From positions 62,001-126,000 of the forward strand of contig BCIK01000015.1 of the NCBI GenBank assembly GCA_039545295.1: 64,000 bases of DNA, written 5' to 3'. Position 1 is the first letter of the stretch, and the number at the start of each line of letters is the position of its first letter. The notes beneath the pieces are model-generated. The model saw nothing but the letters and a program-made list of their open reading frames with translations. It was not told where the DNA came from and made no database searches. The DNA comes from Udeniomyces pyricola (lineage: Eukaryota > Basidiomycota > Tremellomycetes > Cystofilobasidiales > Mrakiaceae). This document shows positions 46,101 to 57,794 of this stretch, piece by piece. The position numbers were made by a program, and so were the translations under genes.

Positions 46101-49100
46101 AGTGCTGACTCATCGGGCGACTGTGCCATGTACTGAATCGATCCATCCTCGTCCTCCGACGCCAAAGCAGTGTGGCAAAGGGCGAGGGTCGCAAAGAAGC
46201 CGTGAATGGCCTGACTCTGCTCCGAGTTTTGATCGGCGAGATCGGACGTGATGTGATCGTCGTGGAATGGGACCAGGACGTCCTTGGAAAGCTTGACCTT
46301 TGCCTTGCCGGTAGAGCCCGAGTTGGGAGCATAGCTGTCGCCGGCCTTGGAGGTCGAGTCGTCGCCTCGAGAATGAACGTAATCTTGCTTGAGAGGTCGG
46401 TCGGACGATGAAGGAGAGTGCGAGCCATCATGAACGATCGTGCCGTCCGCTGACATCTTGGACGTGTCGCCTTGGTCAGCATTGACAATGACGCTGTCAG
46501 GAACCTTGCCATCGCCCTTGTAGACCTATAAAGAATCGAGCGTAAACAAAGCATTGAGGGTTTAAGCTTATGCCGGTATGTGCATGGCTCAAAGCGCCAA
46601 TGAGGCTCTGTTCTGCTAACCTTGCCGGCGATGGAACACTGCTGGAAGATCATTGCGTTCTGTGTCAGGGTTCCAGTCTTGTCCGAAAAAATGTACTCGA
46701 TCTGTCCGAGACTGTGAGAACAGACGTTGAGAGAGGCACGGGTGGGCAAACCAACGCAGTCAGTTCAGGATTCCTTCTAAACGAAAATGATGATGGCAAA
46801 GAATCAGCTGAGGCCAGACACGCACTCGTCCGAGAGGTTCCAACTCCTTGCGAGGGTTCTCGTGTCGCTCTTCTTGTGGTACATCTCGTCGTCTAGATAG
46901 ATGAACGCTGCCTGCGCCGTCCGGACGAACTCGATCGAGATGTAGAGCGAGATGGGAACGATGTTCTGGAAGGTGATGAGCGAGTTGAAAAAGGTGACGA
47001 GTCCATTGAACGAGGGGTTGTCATCAGAAGCATCGTCATAGAGGGTCCAGTAGGCGTTTTGGCGATACCAGGTGACCTCGTTGAAGTGGTCGACGATACC
47101 GCAGACCATGCCCGCCAAACCAAGAAGAGCGAGCGAAAAGAGGCTGGTGAATTCCACCCGGAGGAAAGAGAAAGCAAACCAGGGTTCAGTTCAAGCGCGT
47201 CGTTGTCCGAGAGGCTGTATCTGGCGCGAAGATAAGGTCATCGTCGTCCTGCAGCGTTACTTACACTTGAGGATTCATCTGCCTTTCGACCTTGCTACGT
47301 TTACTTGGTGTGCCTCCCGAGTTAAGGACGATCTTGGTGTCCTCGCCGGTGAAGATGACGATACCGATGACCCAGGCCGTGTTTCGAAGGACGCATCCTC
47401 GGAGCAGGGTTGTCTCGAGGTTGATCGGGTGTTTGACTTCCTCACCTTTGCCCTCTCCGCCATCGGTCGCCTCGCCCTCCACAACGACAGCCGCGTTGAG
47501 GCGGAACATGTTGACGTCAGCGGCTTCGCAGTCGATTCGGAACCGGGCCGTAGAACACGAGACGGCCGATCGAAGGTGAGAAAGTTCAGGAACGCCGTGT
47601 CGCGACTTGAGATTGGTCTCTCCGTCGAGATTCTTGGTCTCAATGTAAGCAACGTTCTCCTCTTCGGAGGTGGAGCAGATGACGACGTCTGCAGAGATGC
47701 AGGGATACAGAGCAAAGGGCGTCAGCAATCTGATAACGAAACAGGTGGTTGATGTGGGCGCATCGATTGTCCCGTCGGCTAAATCGCTTAACTGATCTCA
47801 GGCCAAGAGTTCGATCCCAACACTCACCCGCAGGGAATCCCTCGTTGTTGTAGATCTTGACAAAGTCGCCGACCTTGACGTCTTCCCACATGGTCTTCTT
47901 CCATCCAAGCTCATTCGCGTCACCAATGACTTCGACAGCCTCAGTATCCTCCTGAGCACTGGTCGGCATGATACCCTGCTCAATCTCTTCCTCGCGCGTT
48001 CGAATCCCACTGAGAGCCTCGCCAGGGAATCGGTTCACGTCTTGGCCCTCGACGACGCCCTCGTCCCGAACCACAGTCCCCCACATTTCCTTCTCAGCTC
48101 GTCGCTTCTCGCGTTTCTTCTTGGATTCGGGGAGCTTGACGCCCTTGACGAACGTCTTGGACTTGGGTCGCATTGGATTGTGGTTGGCGTAGCTGCCACC
48201 GTGAAGGATGTGGGCACACGAGTGGTTGACTTTGCGATCGGACTGATGTCGCTTCACGTCCTCGTACCCGTCCTTACCACCGGTGATGGCGAGAACGGCA
48301 AGCAGCGGTAGAATGACAAGTCCGGGTGAGATAGTAGAAAACTTGGGGAAGAATTGGAGAATGGCGATACCCAGGAAGAAGAGGTTGGCGACTCGTCGAA
48401 ACTGAAGGGTAAGAACAGCCAGACTCAAGAGTTGTCAGTAAATTGAAGGCGGTACAGATATGCGCGTGAAGTGGATGGAAGCCGCATGGAGATCAAAATG
48501 GGACGAAGCGCGTTGAAAGCAAGCTAGCGTCGTGCCATACATGGAGTGTGACGCGATGAAAGGCGTAGACACCAAATCCGCCTTGCTCAGGTCGCTGCAA
48601 CCGTCTTAACCTCCAAGAGTCCCTCAGGCAGTCTTGATGAAGAGACCAATGCCACCGTGTCAACCGCAAGAAAACGTGAGGTTGAGAGGACAGGTCTGGA
48701 GCTCAACCTCGCTCGAAGGCCGGACGCCATTTCGCCTGTGGCGTGGCTCGTCGTCTTGAGCAGGAGCGACGGTCCACGCCGATAATGGGACCCTTCGCAC
48801 ATGTACGACACTTGCAACTGGGTCGACGGAAGGATGGAGCGTGATCAGGATGAAGCTGAAGCAGTCGATGATCGGCCACTTCAGCCCAGCGACCCAGTCC
48901 GTGGGACGTAGGGAATCCAAGGAGGGGGGCATTGCTGAGTCATGGATCCGGCACCGGCAGCTGAGAGAACGCGTACTCCGAACGGCCGTCACATTTGCCA
49001 TCTTGTCCATACTTCTCCAACACAGTCCACCTCGTCTGACCACCCTACCAGTCATCTCGAAACTCTCTCTCGAGAATGTCGAGCAAAAGAAACGAGAAAA

Positions 49101-49402
49101 GGCACAGCAAAGAGCTAGGCCGAGGGAACGAAAGACCGCCCACGTACCTGCTCGAACAAGTTTCTCGGCAGAAAGGTAACAATCGTGTACTTTGACGTAA
49201 GCGTCTGATTGGTCGCGTATTGCTTATCCTTAGGGACTCTACCCTTTTTGTCGTACGTGCTGGGAGGAAGGGCCGTATTGACGTAAATGGATCGTGGCTG
49301 GGCAGGCGATCGGGTCCGGCGAAAGAGACGTTCCGGATTGATGTTGTTGGCGAGGTTCTCAAAGAAGGCCGCCGTCTTGGACGGCTTGTACCGTGGAGGC
49401 AT
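42024..49402 (-). CDS. DNF1: P4-type phospholipid-translocating ATPase, Dnf1/Dnf2-like flippase
   Basis: Flips phospholipids to the cytosolic leaflet; Dnf enzymes work with a Cdc50/Lem3 subunit at the plasma membrane and endosomes. 17 exons: 49402..49148, 48401..47828, 47688..47265, 47143..46826, 46711..46621, 46525..46101, 45944..45041, 44910..44653, 44561..44497, 44413..44330, 44238..44173, 44072..43943, 43842..43770, 43627..43441, 43350..43204, 42799..42495, 42382..42024 (1554 aa). Visible motifs are [15 protein letters not shown] (TM1), the A-domain NLDGETNLK (~295), [11 protein letters not shown] in TM4, the phosphorylation site [11 protein letters not shown] (~534), [22 protein letters not shown] (~1047) and a C-terminal GFDFS. 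Long basic and acidic inserts flank the A domain as in Dnf1. First intron 746 nt. Confidence 0.94.
42836..42873 (+). repeat. A38 homopolymer (T38 in flippase transcript sense)
   Basis: About 38 consecutive A, inside the flippase intron 43203..42800 and 36 bp from its acceptor. It would form an exceptionally long polypyrimidine tract in the pre-mRNA. Confidence 0.9.
43084..43117 (+). repeat. A34 homopolymer in the same flippase intron
   Basis: A second long A-run, about 210 bp from the first, also in intron 43203..42800. GA-dinucleotide repeats lie between the two runs (about 42930 and 43000). Confidence 0.9.
48402..49147 (-). other. Unusually long first intron of the flippase gene (746 nt)
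   Basis: The donor GTACGT at 49147 and the CAG acceptor at 48402 join NLFEQ to FRRVANLFF exactly as in the family. The intron is several times longer than its neighbours. I searched it on both strands for C/D snoRNA boxes, tRNA boxes and coding exons and found nothing convincing. Confidence 0.75.
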
Positions 49403-50745
49403 GATGTATAGCAGATGTGAGTGGAACCGAGGGTGATGGGACTAGTTGTGAGCGGTAGGATATGAACGTTGGAGTTCCGAGCAAGATTCCCTAGGGTGAA
49501 GGGGGCTGAAGGGAAGGGGGGGGGGGGGGGGGGAAGAGGGGAAGGGGAAGCAGCCGAGAGATCGAGAGAGCGAGAGAGAGGGTGAAGGCGATGCTGAGCA
49601 GTGCTTGGTCGCTTGGCTGGCTGACTAGCTAGCGAGCCGGCTGGCTCGGGAGATGGGTGGGAGAAGAAAGTGTGAGGGGTGTAGGAATCGGATGAATCAG
49701 AAGAGGAGAGCGGAGGGGGTCGGAGGAAGGGGAGGAAGGGGGATAGGCGATCAAGGATATATAGATGATCGACAGGCGAAGCAGAGCGAAAGGGGATGAG
49801 CTGCACGCTGCTTGCTGCACGCTGCTTGCTGGATCGTGGCCGGACTGGGCGCGGAGCGGTTGGGCGGGCGCCGAAGTGTGTGCATGCTCGATGACCGATC
49901 ATCACGTACTACACCGAAGCAAGCTAATATATAACACTCTCTACTCATCAAACGCAACACCCGAGGAGGCATCATCACCATTATTTCAGTCACATGCTCG
50001 GCGACCTCAAGACAGCCAACGATAACCCTTACGAGTGTTGGACGCCCAGAAAGCCTCATTATGACACGATGACAGACGCAGTCAGCACCGCGAAGTCAGA
50101 TCAGCGACCGCATATATACATGACGCGCGCATCAGCTCGCTCGGTCATCGCGAGGTTCGAGTCGCCGGATTCACAAGTCGCGAAAGATCAGCCAAGATTG
50201 ATCAGCCTCGTATATGATACACGTACTCCCGCGACACGTTTCTTTTCCAGCGTGACGGGTTTATGGCAGACACGCGGGGCTGTGCAAGTATCTATATAAC
50301 ATGGTTGTACAAGGTCCGCCTGAAAATGGTGCACACACACGTACAATGAATGGCTCCTGACTATGGTCGACTGATCAGCTGCGCGCTTCATTGACAACCG
50401 GTCATCCCACGCCATCAGATGATGCCTATGAGGATAGTCGATAACTCAACTCGCCACTTGATGATCCATACGTCGTCCGAGAGTCCGCTAGTGACCTCAA
50501 GTGTCCATTTGGAATGACCCCTTGTCTCATGCAATGGATCATTCATTCGGGGCCATCATCATCCTGACTGTTTTCCCCCCACGCTTCCGCCAGTGTTACG
50601 ATTCGTCCATCGATCGACTCGTAGGGTTATATACCTTCCGTCTCAAGCTTAAGCTTCTCCCTAGACTTTCGCGTCAAAAGGATCCCTGAAGGCTTTGCAA
50701 CCAAGGCATCAACTTCCACGTCGCCGACCAGACAAACAAAGCCAA
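49403..50745. other. Flippase 5' flank and HYPK 3' flank
   Basis: 1,343 bp between two minus-strand genes. It contains a G-run (about 49515-49532) 113 bp upstream of the flippase ATG, GA-repeats near 49560, a duplicated 'GCTTGCTGCACGCT' segment at about 49804-49830, and AT-rich DNA further on. No supported gene or RNA was found. Confidence 0.45.
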
Positions 50746-51427
50746 TCAGGCAAGCAAGATCATTCGATTTATCGTTGTCTGCAGCGATCCCGTCGCAGCG
50801 TCCTTCTTGAGCTCCGCCTCGGCTTTTGGCCGCGAGAGGTCGAATTCATGCATCTACAGTGCAGAGTGGAGTATAGAGAAGAAGCCACGTTAGCATCGAC
50901 GCGTCTTCGCAGTCTCCCTTTTAACGCGCGGGTGAGCTTCCCCTCGTCATCCACGCGCGACGGGTAAGATTGGACCCCATGGTAACTTGTGACTAGGGAT
51001 GGGGACAACACGTACGATAAACTTGACGTCCTCATCTCTGAGCGAAACCTTGGGTTCGCTGTCCTTGGCCGAAGTCGCCTCTTCCTGCTTGGCGTATTCG
51101 GCGTTGAGGATTGTGCGGGCGTGCTGTTCGACTGTATAGAGACATGCGAAGCAAAGAGATATCGAGTCAGGTATGGGCTGAAGACGACAAGTTGGAGCAG
51201 ACTATAAGACGTACGCTTGTCCTTGACGTAAAAGCCTCCGTCGGCGAACTGAGGGAATGAAATGGGTCGACGGGAATGCAAGCATGGGGACGTAAGCAGA
51301 GAATCCGAGGCAGTCGACGGGATGAGAGACAGAGGCAAACGCGAGCTAGCGCGCAAGGGTCGATGAATAAGCAGGACGGAGTACGAACCTCCTGAGTGAC
51401 CTGGCCAATTGCTCTACGGTGGGCCAT
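50746..51427 (-). CDS. HYPK: HYPK-like protein with C-terminal UBA domain (NatA partner)
   Basis: HYPK binds the ribosomal N-terminal acetyltransferase NatA through Naa15 and tunes its activity. Exons 51427..51389, 51248..51215, 51131..51016 and 50853..50746 give 98 aa. The C-terminal ~50 residues, VSLRDEDVKFIMHEFDLSRP then AEAELKKD, align with the HYPK UBA ('KEDLELIMTEMEISRAAAERSLRE'). The preceding acidic/basic helix (QHARTILNAEYAKQEE) corresponds to the Naa15-binding helix. The last helix of the UBA is short (TTINRMILLA). The same frame stays open for ~120 codons upstream, so an N-terminal extension is possible; the short form fits the known family size better. Confidence 0.7.
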
Positions 51428-52675
51428 GTTATTGGTAGGGGTAAGAGATGTATTGAAGGAAGGAGAAAGGAAAGTGATTGTTTGATTGATGGATAGACCA
51501 GTCGTTGGATTGGTGGGGACATCATGATCCTGCACAGCTGCACCAGCCTGCTGATCATGATCGCCGTGCGTTCCCCTTGACGACAAGTGACTAGTCTCCC
51601 GCCCTTGCCTACAAAACATCCTCCCCCTCCCCCTTCCCTTGGCTTCTCCCACCAGCCATGCAAATTGCCTTTTCCTCCCCGTCACCCCTTGCGTGCCTTC
51701 ACCGGCCGTGAGTCGCGACGCTTTCAGAGGAACCAAGGTCCAGACAACGTAGGCGAGACCGACCAGGCTCATCCCAACCCCTTGGGCCACCCTCTATACC
51801 AAACTCTTGAGTGCTGCTTCTCCCATCGTTGGGGGAGGCACGCTCAGGGGGGAGACGGCCCAAGGAAGGATGGCTACTCAACATAAAACAATCTAGACCG
51901 AGGCCGATTCCAGACATGGAGATGCGCTCATGAGGAGAGATCACCTAGTTCGAGTCACATACAACATGCTTTCCCTTCTTCTTTTTGCTCTTTTTCGCCC
52001 CTCTCAACATTCCCTTCTCTCGTACCCAATCCATCGGTTTCGTACCAGGTGTTTGGTCTTGCCAGACGCCTGAGTGCACCTGTGGAATCTACACCTTGCT
52101 TGATACAAACAAAGCAGAGTACGATCTTGGATACGGAATGCCCTGGGTTGGTTGGGCCAAGATTGAGGTGGACGTGATTGGTGAAGCGCTCTATACTTAG
52201 CTCAGGTTGCCGGTTGTCGCTGGTTTGCGTGTGGACGTGGGTGGACACAGGCGGATATGTTATAGCCCGGTGGCATTTTGGGGTAGATGTATGCGCCATG
52301 CTCATGCTCATCACCGACGACAGATGCTGTAGCTGTCGTACGGATATACGATATATATCCTATTTAGAAGTGAACGTGTTGATTGACGCAGGAGGGATGG
52401 ATGGCATGGTTGAGGCAGCTAGCAGCTAGACGATGACTGATGGATATGTAGAGGGACTCGCGTCGTCGCTTCCGCGTTGGCCGTGAGTGGACGAGTAATT
52501 ATATTACTGGATGCGATTTCAGTCGAACTCCTTCTGCTCTTCCCTCTTGCTCCGTCATTTAGTATTCCCACATCTTCCCGCCTGCCACCCTTCCATCACA
52601 CACACACACATACACCTGTATCCGCACCCACACTCACATCCCCACCCCCACTCCCGTCAATTCTTCCTCCTCTGC
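51428..52675. promoter_or_regulatory. Divergent intergenic region HYPK / LETM1
   Basis: 1,248 bp between divergent starts. It includes an in-frame open extension of HYPK (to about 51793), several unsupported short frames on both strands (for example minus-strand 52314..51955), and a CA-repeat leader before LETM1 at about 52597-52625. No complete extra gene could be built. Confidence 0.4.
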
Positions 52676-55600
52676 ATGCTCCCATCTGCCCAAGGACGAT
52701 GCCTCGTCTCGCGCTCGAGCTCGCTCGTTAGGTCTCTCCAGTCCTCCTCCACTTCGAGCCTCCACCCCCGCCCATCCAACCTGTCCAACACCCTCTTCAA
52801 CCATACCTCACCCTATGCCTCGCGGTATGCCTCTTCCCTTCTCGCCTCATCCTCGACAGCTTCTCCGACGCTCTATGAGCTCTCCACCCTCTCGCTTCTC
52901 CGCCATCGCAGGTCGTACGCAACCTCGACGCCCCCACCCACATCTCCCGAAGAGGCCGATATCTCCAAGTCTGCCGAGTCAGTCGCCACCGCCTTTGGTG
53001 CCAAACCAGTTACGACCAAAGCCATCGTCCCCAAAGATGAAGCTAGCAGTAGTCTTGCCAAACCAGCCGAGGCGGCCAAGAAACCCAAGCTGAGCTGGGC
53101 TGAATGGTTCAAGACCCTTCCGGCTACCATCAAGCACGAGGCCAAACACTACTGGCACGGCTCCAAGTTGCTTGCCAAGGAGACCAAGATCAGCTCCAAG
53201 TTGGCCAGGAAACTCCTCAAGGGAGATACTTTGACTAGACGAGAGCAGAGGCAGGTACGTTTGGCTTGCGTGTTACATCATTTCCGTGTCCCACATCGTC
53301 GGCCAGCCGGTCGCCGTCCTTCCGTTGACTTTCCGGCTTGGTACCATGGCTGCGGGCCCCAGAATTTCTCTTTCAGAGGCACAAACCTTTCCTTTGTCAC
53401 CCATGACTGATGTGTGAATCGAACTCCTCATTCACAGCTCAAACGAACGACGACGGATCTCCTTCGTCTCATCCCTTTCTCCGTCTTTGTCATTATTCCC
53501 GGTCTCGAGCTTCTCCTCCCTGTTTTCCTCAAGTTCTTCCCCAACATGCTCCCTTCGACATTCGAAGACAAATTTGCCGCCGAGGAGAAGCAGCGAAAGT
53601 TGCTGAGGGTCCGAATTGGTATGGCCAAGTTCCTGCAGGAGACCGTCTCTGAGGGGGGACTCAAGGCGGGAGAGGTCGTGCGGAGTGATGAGTTTAAGCA
53701 GTTCTTCCGAAAGGTCAGTTGAATTCCAGTCCCGCCCAGAAGTGGATAGACCATGAGTCTAGTTAGCTGGATATGATGGTCCCAACCTGTGGGGCGGACA
53801 AGACAGAAGGGGAAGAGTTCCAAACATAGCTGATGCATCACTCTTCGCGTGATTTCAACCGTCTCCGCCTGCCGATCAGGTCCGAAGCACCGGAGAGTCT
53901 CCCTCGAAAGAGGATATCATCAAGGTCGCCAAACTTTTCAACTCGGATGTCACCCTGGACAACCTCTCGCGACCGCAGCTGGTCTCTATGTCTCGGTACA
54001 TGAAGATCAACGCGTTTGGAACCGATAACTTTTTGAGGCATACCATTCGGTCGAGGTTGGATAAGATTCGTAGGGATGACAAGGTGCGTTTTGATTTCGC
54101 AGATTACTGAGGGTTTCGTGAGACAGGTGCCATGGAGGGAGAGGTTTGAAGCTGATCCATTTCTTTTGCCGCCGGTGGAATCCCCATGGTATTCGTTTGT
54201 TCCTTTCACCGCGTCGCTGTTCTTCCGTTTGCTCTTCCTTAGGTCATTCTCCAAGAAGGTGTTGACTCTCTCTCGACTGGAGAGCTCCAAATGGCCTGTC
54301 AATCTCGAGGAGTCCGGTTTACCGGCGTGTCCCCCTCGGCTCTGCGCAAGGAACTCCAGTCTTGGATCGACCTTCACTACACCAACAAGGTCTCGGGTGT
54401 TTTGCTTGTCTTGAGTCGAGCGTTCCACTTCAACGAGGAAGGGGCGGATGTTATCAAAAGTTTGGAGGCCACGCTGAGCAGCTTGCCCGATAACTTGGTG
54501 CGTTTAGTGATGTCGTTCCAGTCCTTTTTCCCATCAGGAGCATGCTGCTGATTGTTCGCCCGATGGCTACAAACAAATATTGACGCCAACGGATTAATTG
54601 CTTCCTTTCTTGTTCTCGTCACCTTCTCTCGGTGGTGGATTCTCAGCTTTCTGAAGCCGAGCTCCAAGTCATGGGAGAGGAGGCAACGTTCCAGGAGAAG
54701 CTTGAAGTCCTTCAACAGCAGCAGGACCTTATTGACGAGGAGGCTGTGCAGGAGCAGGTGCGTTCTTGTTTTTTTTTTCTCCTGCTCGCATCGGGTATTG
54801 CTGTGCGGGAGGCAACGAATGTGATCCCCCTCCTTCTGTCGTGTTGGATGTTTACCGCTTCTTTCGTATCTGCGTGCCTTCATTCTCCCTCTTCCTCCCT
54901 TGTCTTGTTGTTCTTCCCACTGATCAGGAGGAGGAAGCTGCCCGCAAATCCCAACGTGATCAGGACGAGCGGCTCCGCCTCGAGGAGAAAGCTCGCCTCG
55001 AGTCCGAGGCCGACTCATCGCGGGTCCGGCAACAAGAGGAAGCGCTCTCGCTCTTGCCCAAGGCTGAGCTCGAAGGCCGAATCCTTGAGCCCGAGGATGC
55101 TAGGATGACCAAGGAGCAGGTGAGATCATTATCCTTTTTTTATTTTTGAACGTGTAGTCCTGTCTCATCGGGAGGGATGTATCACCATAGGTCGAGCCCA
55201 AACCTTGGAAGCCGCCCATTGACTGTCTCCGAATTTTCCCTTCTTGCTCAACGACAGGTCCAAGAGCTGGCAGAAGCCCTCTCGATTCTCTCAGCCAAAT
55301 CGTCCATCGTCAAAGAACGCGCTGAGCTCAAGGCGCTCATGGACGACAACGTTGCGTCCGAGCAGGAGCAATCGGCTCAGGCGACGACCAACCCGGACGA
55401 ATCGGACACCGTCGACACGTCGCTTAACAAGAAGATCCGATCGATGATCACCAAGATTGATTCGCAATTGCAGAAATATGGTACGTCTATGTCTCGTTCT
55501 TCCTCTTTTTTTTCCTTCCTCTTTCTTTAGAAGAGAGGACTTTGGCTCGAGAGGGGGATGACAAGCCAACACATGGGACTGATCTCTGAATCTCTCGCTC

Positions 55601-56188
55601 TCACCCCTCGTGTTCGCTCTCTTCATCGATTTCGTCTTTTTCGCTCTCTTTTTTTTTTATCCTTTACTCTCTGATACGCAGACGACAAAGTTGGCGGATC
55701 TCTTAAGATGATTGAAGTCGACAGCCAGGGCAAGATTTCGCTTGCTGACCTTGAAAAGGCCTTGGCCGTTATCAAGCACGCTCCTAACCCGGAAAGCGTC
55801 CATGTCCTTATGGAGAAGCTCGATTCGGATCACGATGGTTTCGTCGTACGTTTTTCTTCTTCTTTCTCTCTCTCTCTTTCTCTTTGGACTTGGATGGTGC
55901 CTTGGAGTTGTAGCGATGATGGCTGACTGACGTCGTTTCAATCTCTATTTTCCTCATCCACTTCCTTTCCTCACCGGTCTGGTTCTTCCCCCCTTTTAGG
56001 TCCTCGACCACGTCGTCGCTCTCACTCAAGACCACGGCCTCGGCATCCTCATGACGGGCTCCGCTGAGGAAATCGTCGGCAAGTCTCAAGATCTCAAGGC
56101 TTCAGGTGGAGGTTCCGGGGGAGGCTCCGGTGGGGGTTTGTCAGGCGAAGATGGACCGAAGAAGGAGGACGTTGTTAGGGATCATTAG
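52676..56188 (+). CDS. MDM38: LETM1/Mdm38-type mitochondrial inner-membrane protein
   Basis: Inner-membrane protein for K+/H+ (or Ca2+/H+) exchange that also binds mitoribosomes. Exons 52676-53254, 53438-53713, 53880-54083, 54243-54497, 54647-54757, 54928-55119, 55258-55480, 55682-55845, 56000-56188 (730 aa). A long Ser/Arg-rich presequence (1-~80) precedes the conserved core: KHEAKHYWHGSKLL, the single membrane helix LLRLIPFSVFVIIPGLELLL with its conserved prolines (about 200-219), FLRHTIRSRL, and RGVRFTGVS..LRKEL of the ribosome-binding-like domain. Coiled coils follow (LQQQQDLIDEEAVQEQ, EEEAARK). The C terminus has an EF-hand-like loop, DSDHDGFVVLDH, and a Gly/Ser tail. An in-frame ATG at 52511 would add a CA-repeat-coded, non-mitochondrial-looking start and was not used. 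Confidence 0.93.
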
Positions 56189-57794
56189 ATCATGATGCTA
56201 GGTTGAACGTGCAGATCGATCACAATGGACCCACTTTTTTTTTTTTCCCAGAAAAAAAAGAACAAATATCTGCTTTCTCCTTCTTCTTTGGTTCGTCACA
56301 ACGAAGCTCATCACATGCATGCGTGTAGACAGAACCGAGACAATCTGGCGCATCATGCACATGAATCATGCATATTGACGTCGTACGGCCCGAAGGCTAA
56401 CCGACCTTGGCCATCTGTGCGAACCAAAAACAACTGAAGTGCTCAATTCATGAGTCCTTGTGTATAAACTGAAGATGAGGCTTGGGGTGTAACACCGGTC
56501 GCGGGGCGCAGTACTAGTATACTAATACTGATGGTGAACGCAAGAACTCTGTCCTATTCGAACGGCTACCCGGCCCGCGCGTCGTCGGGAAACGTGTATG
56601 TACATAATCGGTAATTTACTCGGATGAACCACCGGTCCGGCATTCAAACAACGTGCTTGTTTACTGCATGGTACGCTTCGACAGAACCAGTTAACATATC
56701 CCGTCTGCAGCCGTTAACTCACGTCGACTTGTCGGACCGGAATACGCGCTGAATCAGTACTTACGACGTACTTGTGCAAGGGCGGAATGGCGTATCCGGC
56801 ACGGTTCTTGATAGCGCGCGCAAGCTGATTTTATGAGCTTAAAGCTGGCTGCACTTCGGAACTCATGATCAACCGGTGTGGATGATATATGTATGTGCAC
56901 GGAGAATAGGAATGAATCGTCCAATCCGCTATGTGGATTGGACCTGTGCCGACGACGTGATAATACTGGTTTTGATTTTCTTTTTCCAAACTTCTGCGAT
57001 CCGAGCCGGTTGGTGCATGAACTCATCACGGGCGTACGTCGGATAGGATATCACTGATTGGTGCCCATCATGAGATGAGGCTGACATGGGTTGGCCAAGG
57101 ACAGCGATATGACATGAAGATAACACAATATATAGGAGAGATAAAAAGAGACATCATGATAATATATGTCATATTCGGACAATGCTGAATGTTGAGGAAT
57201 GGGGAGGCGCCGCAACGCGGTCGCGTCGTCGACGGCGCGGGCAATTTCCAGGCTGTCATGATCGGCCAGTCGGGTGCGAGTATGGCGCAGTGAAAGGGAG
57301 GGGGGGGGGGGGATCTCGCGTCTCGTCGAAGATGGATACGATGATGGTACTACGAGATGATCATGATCTATGAAGTAAATTATATCTTGAGATTGAAGAA
57401 AGCGAATGAGAGAATATTTAGTGTACGGTGAATGAATGCGTCCAGAGACAACAATCCATGACAATCATCATGACGTTCCCTTCGCGTTCTTTATGGAGGA
57501 AGCTGGGGGTGAGTGGGTGGGCCGGGGGNGGGGAAAGGGGGTCGAGGGAAAATGAAATGAGAAGGGAGGAGCTGACGTTTCCTCTTTTGAGGGGTCACTG
57601 CAATCTCTTCTTCCACCACACACCACCCACCCACCCACCCCCTTCTCCTTCTTCCCTCCTCCCCCCCCTCCCCTTTCCCCTTAATTCCGTACGTACCCAT
57701 CACTTACTCACCCACCCATATTCGTTTCTCTCTCGCTCTCGCTCTCCTCCCACTCACCTTGGACTTCATCCTCTTTCCCACAACTCGCCAGATC
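56189..57794 (+). promoter_or_regulatory. Long upstream region of TKL1
   Basis: 1,606 bp between LETM1 and transketolase, the longest gene-free stretch here. It starts with the LETM1 3'UTR. From about 57595 it becomes a C/T-rich leader (CCACC, CTCTC, CCTTCT blocks) running up to the ATG, as often seen in highly expressed fungal genes. A G-run lies at about 57300-57312 and an N at 57529 in another. No gene or RNA was recognised. Confidence 0.5.

Noticed and set aside
48402..49147. snoRNA inside the long flippase intron
   Set aside because: TGATGA- and CTGA-like words occur but without correct spacing, terminal stem or guide region on either strand.
50140..50175. tRNA gene suggested by a B-box-like GGTTCGAGTC
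   Set aside because: No matching A box, acceptor stem or anticodon arm could be drawn around it.
49994..50299. 101-codon plus-strand frame
   Set aside because: No recognisable motif and unremarkable composition, in a region that should be flanking sequence of two minus-strand genes.
52511..52675. Earlier LETM1 start at 52511
   Set aside because: In frame, but it would encode a His/Pro/Thr stretch from a CA repeat. The ATG at 52676 starts a typical Arg/Ser mitochondrial presequence.
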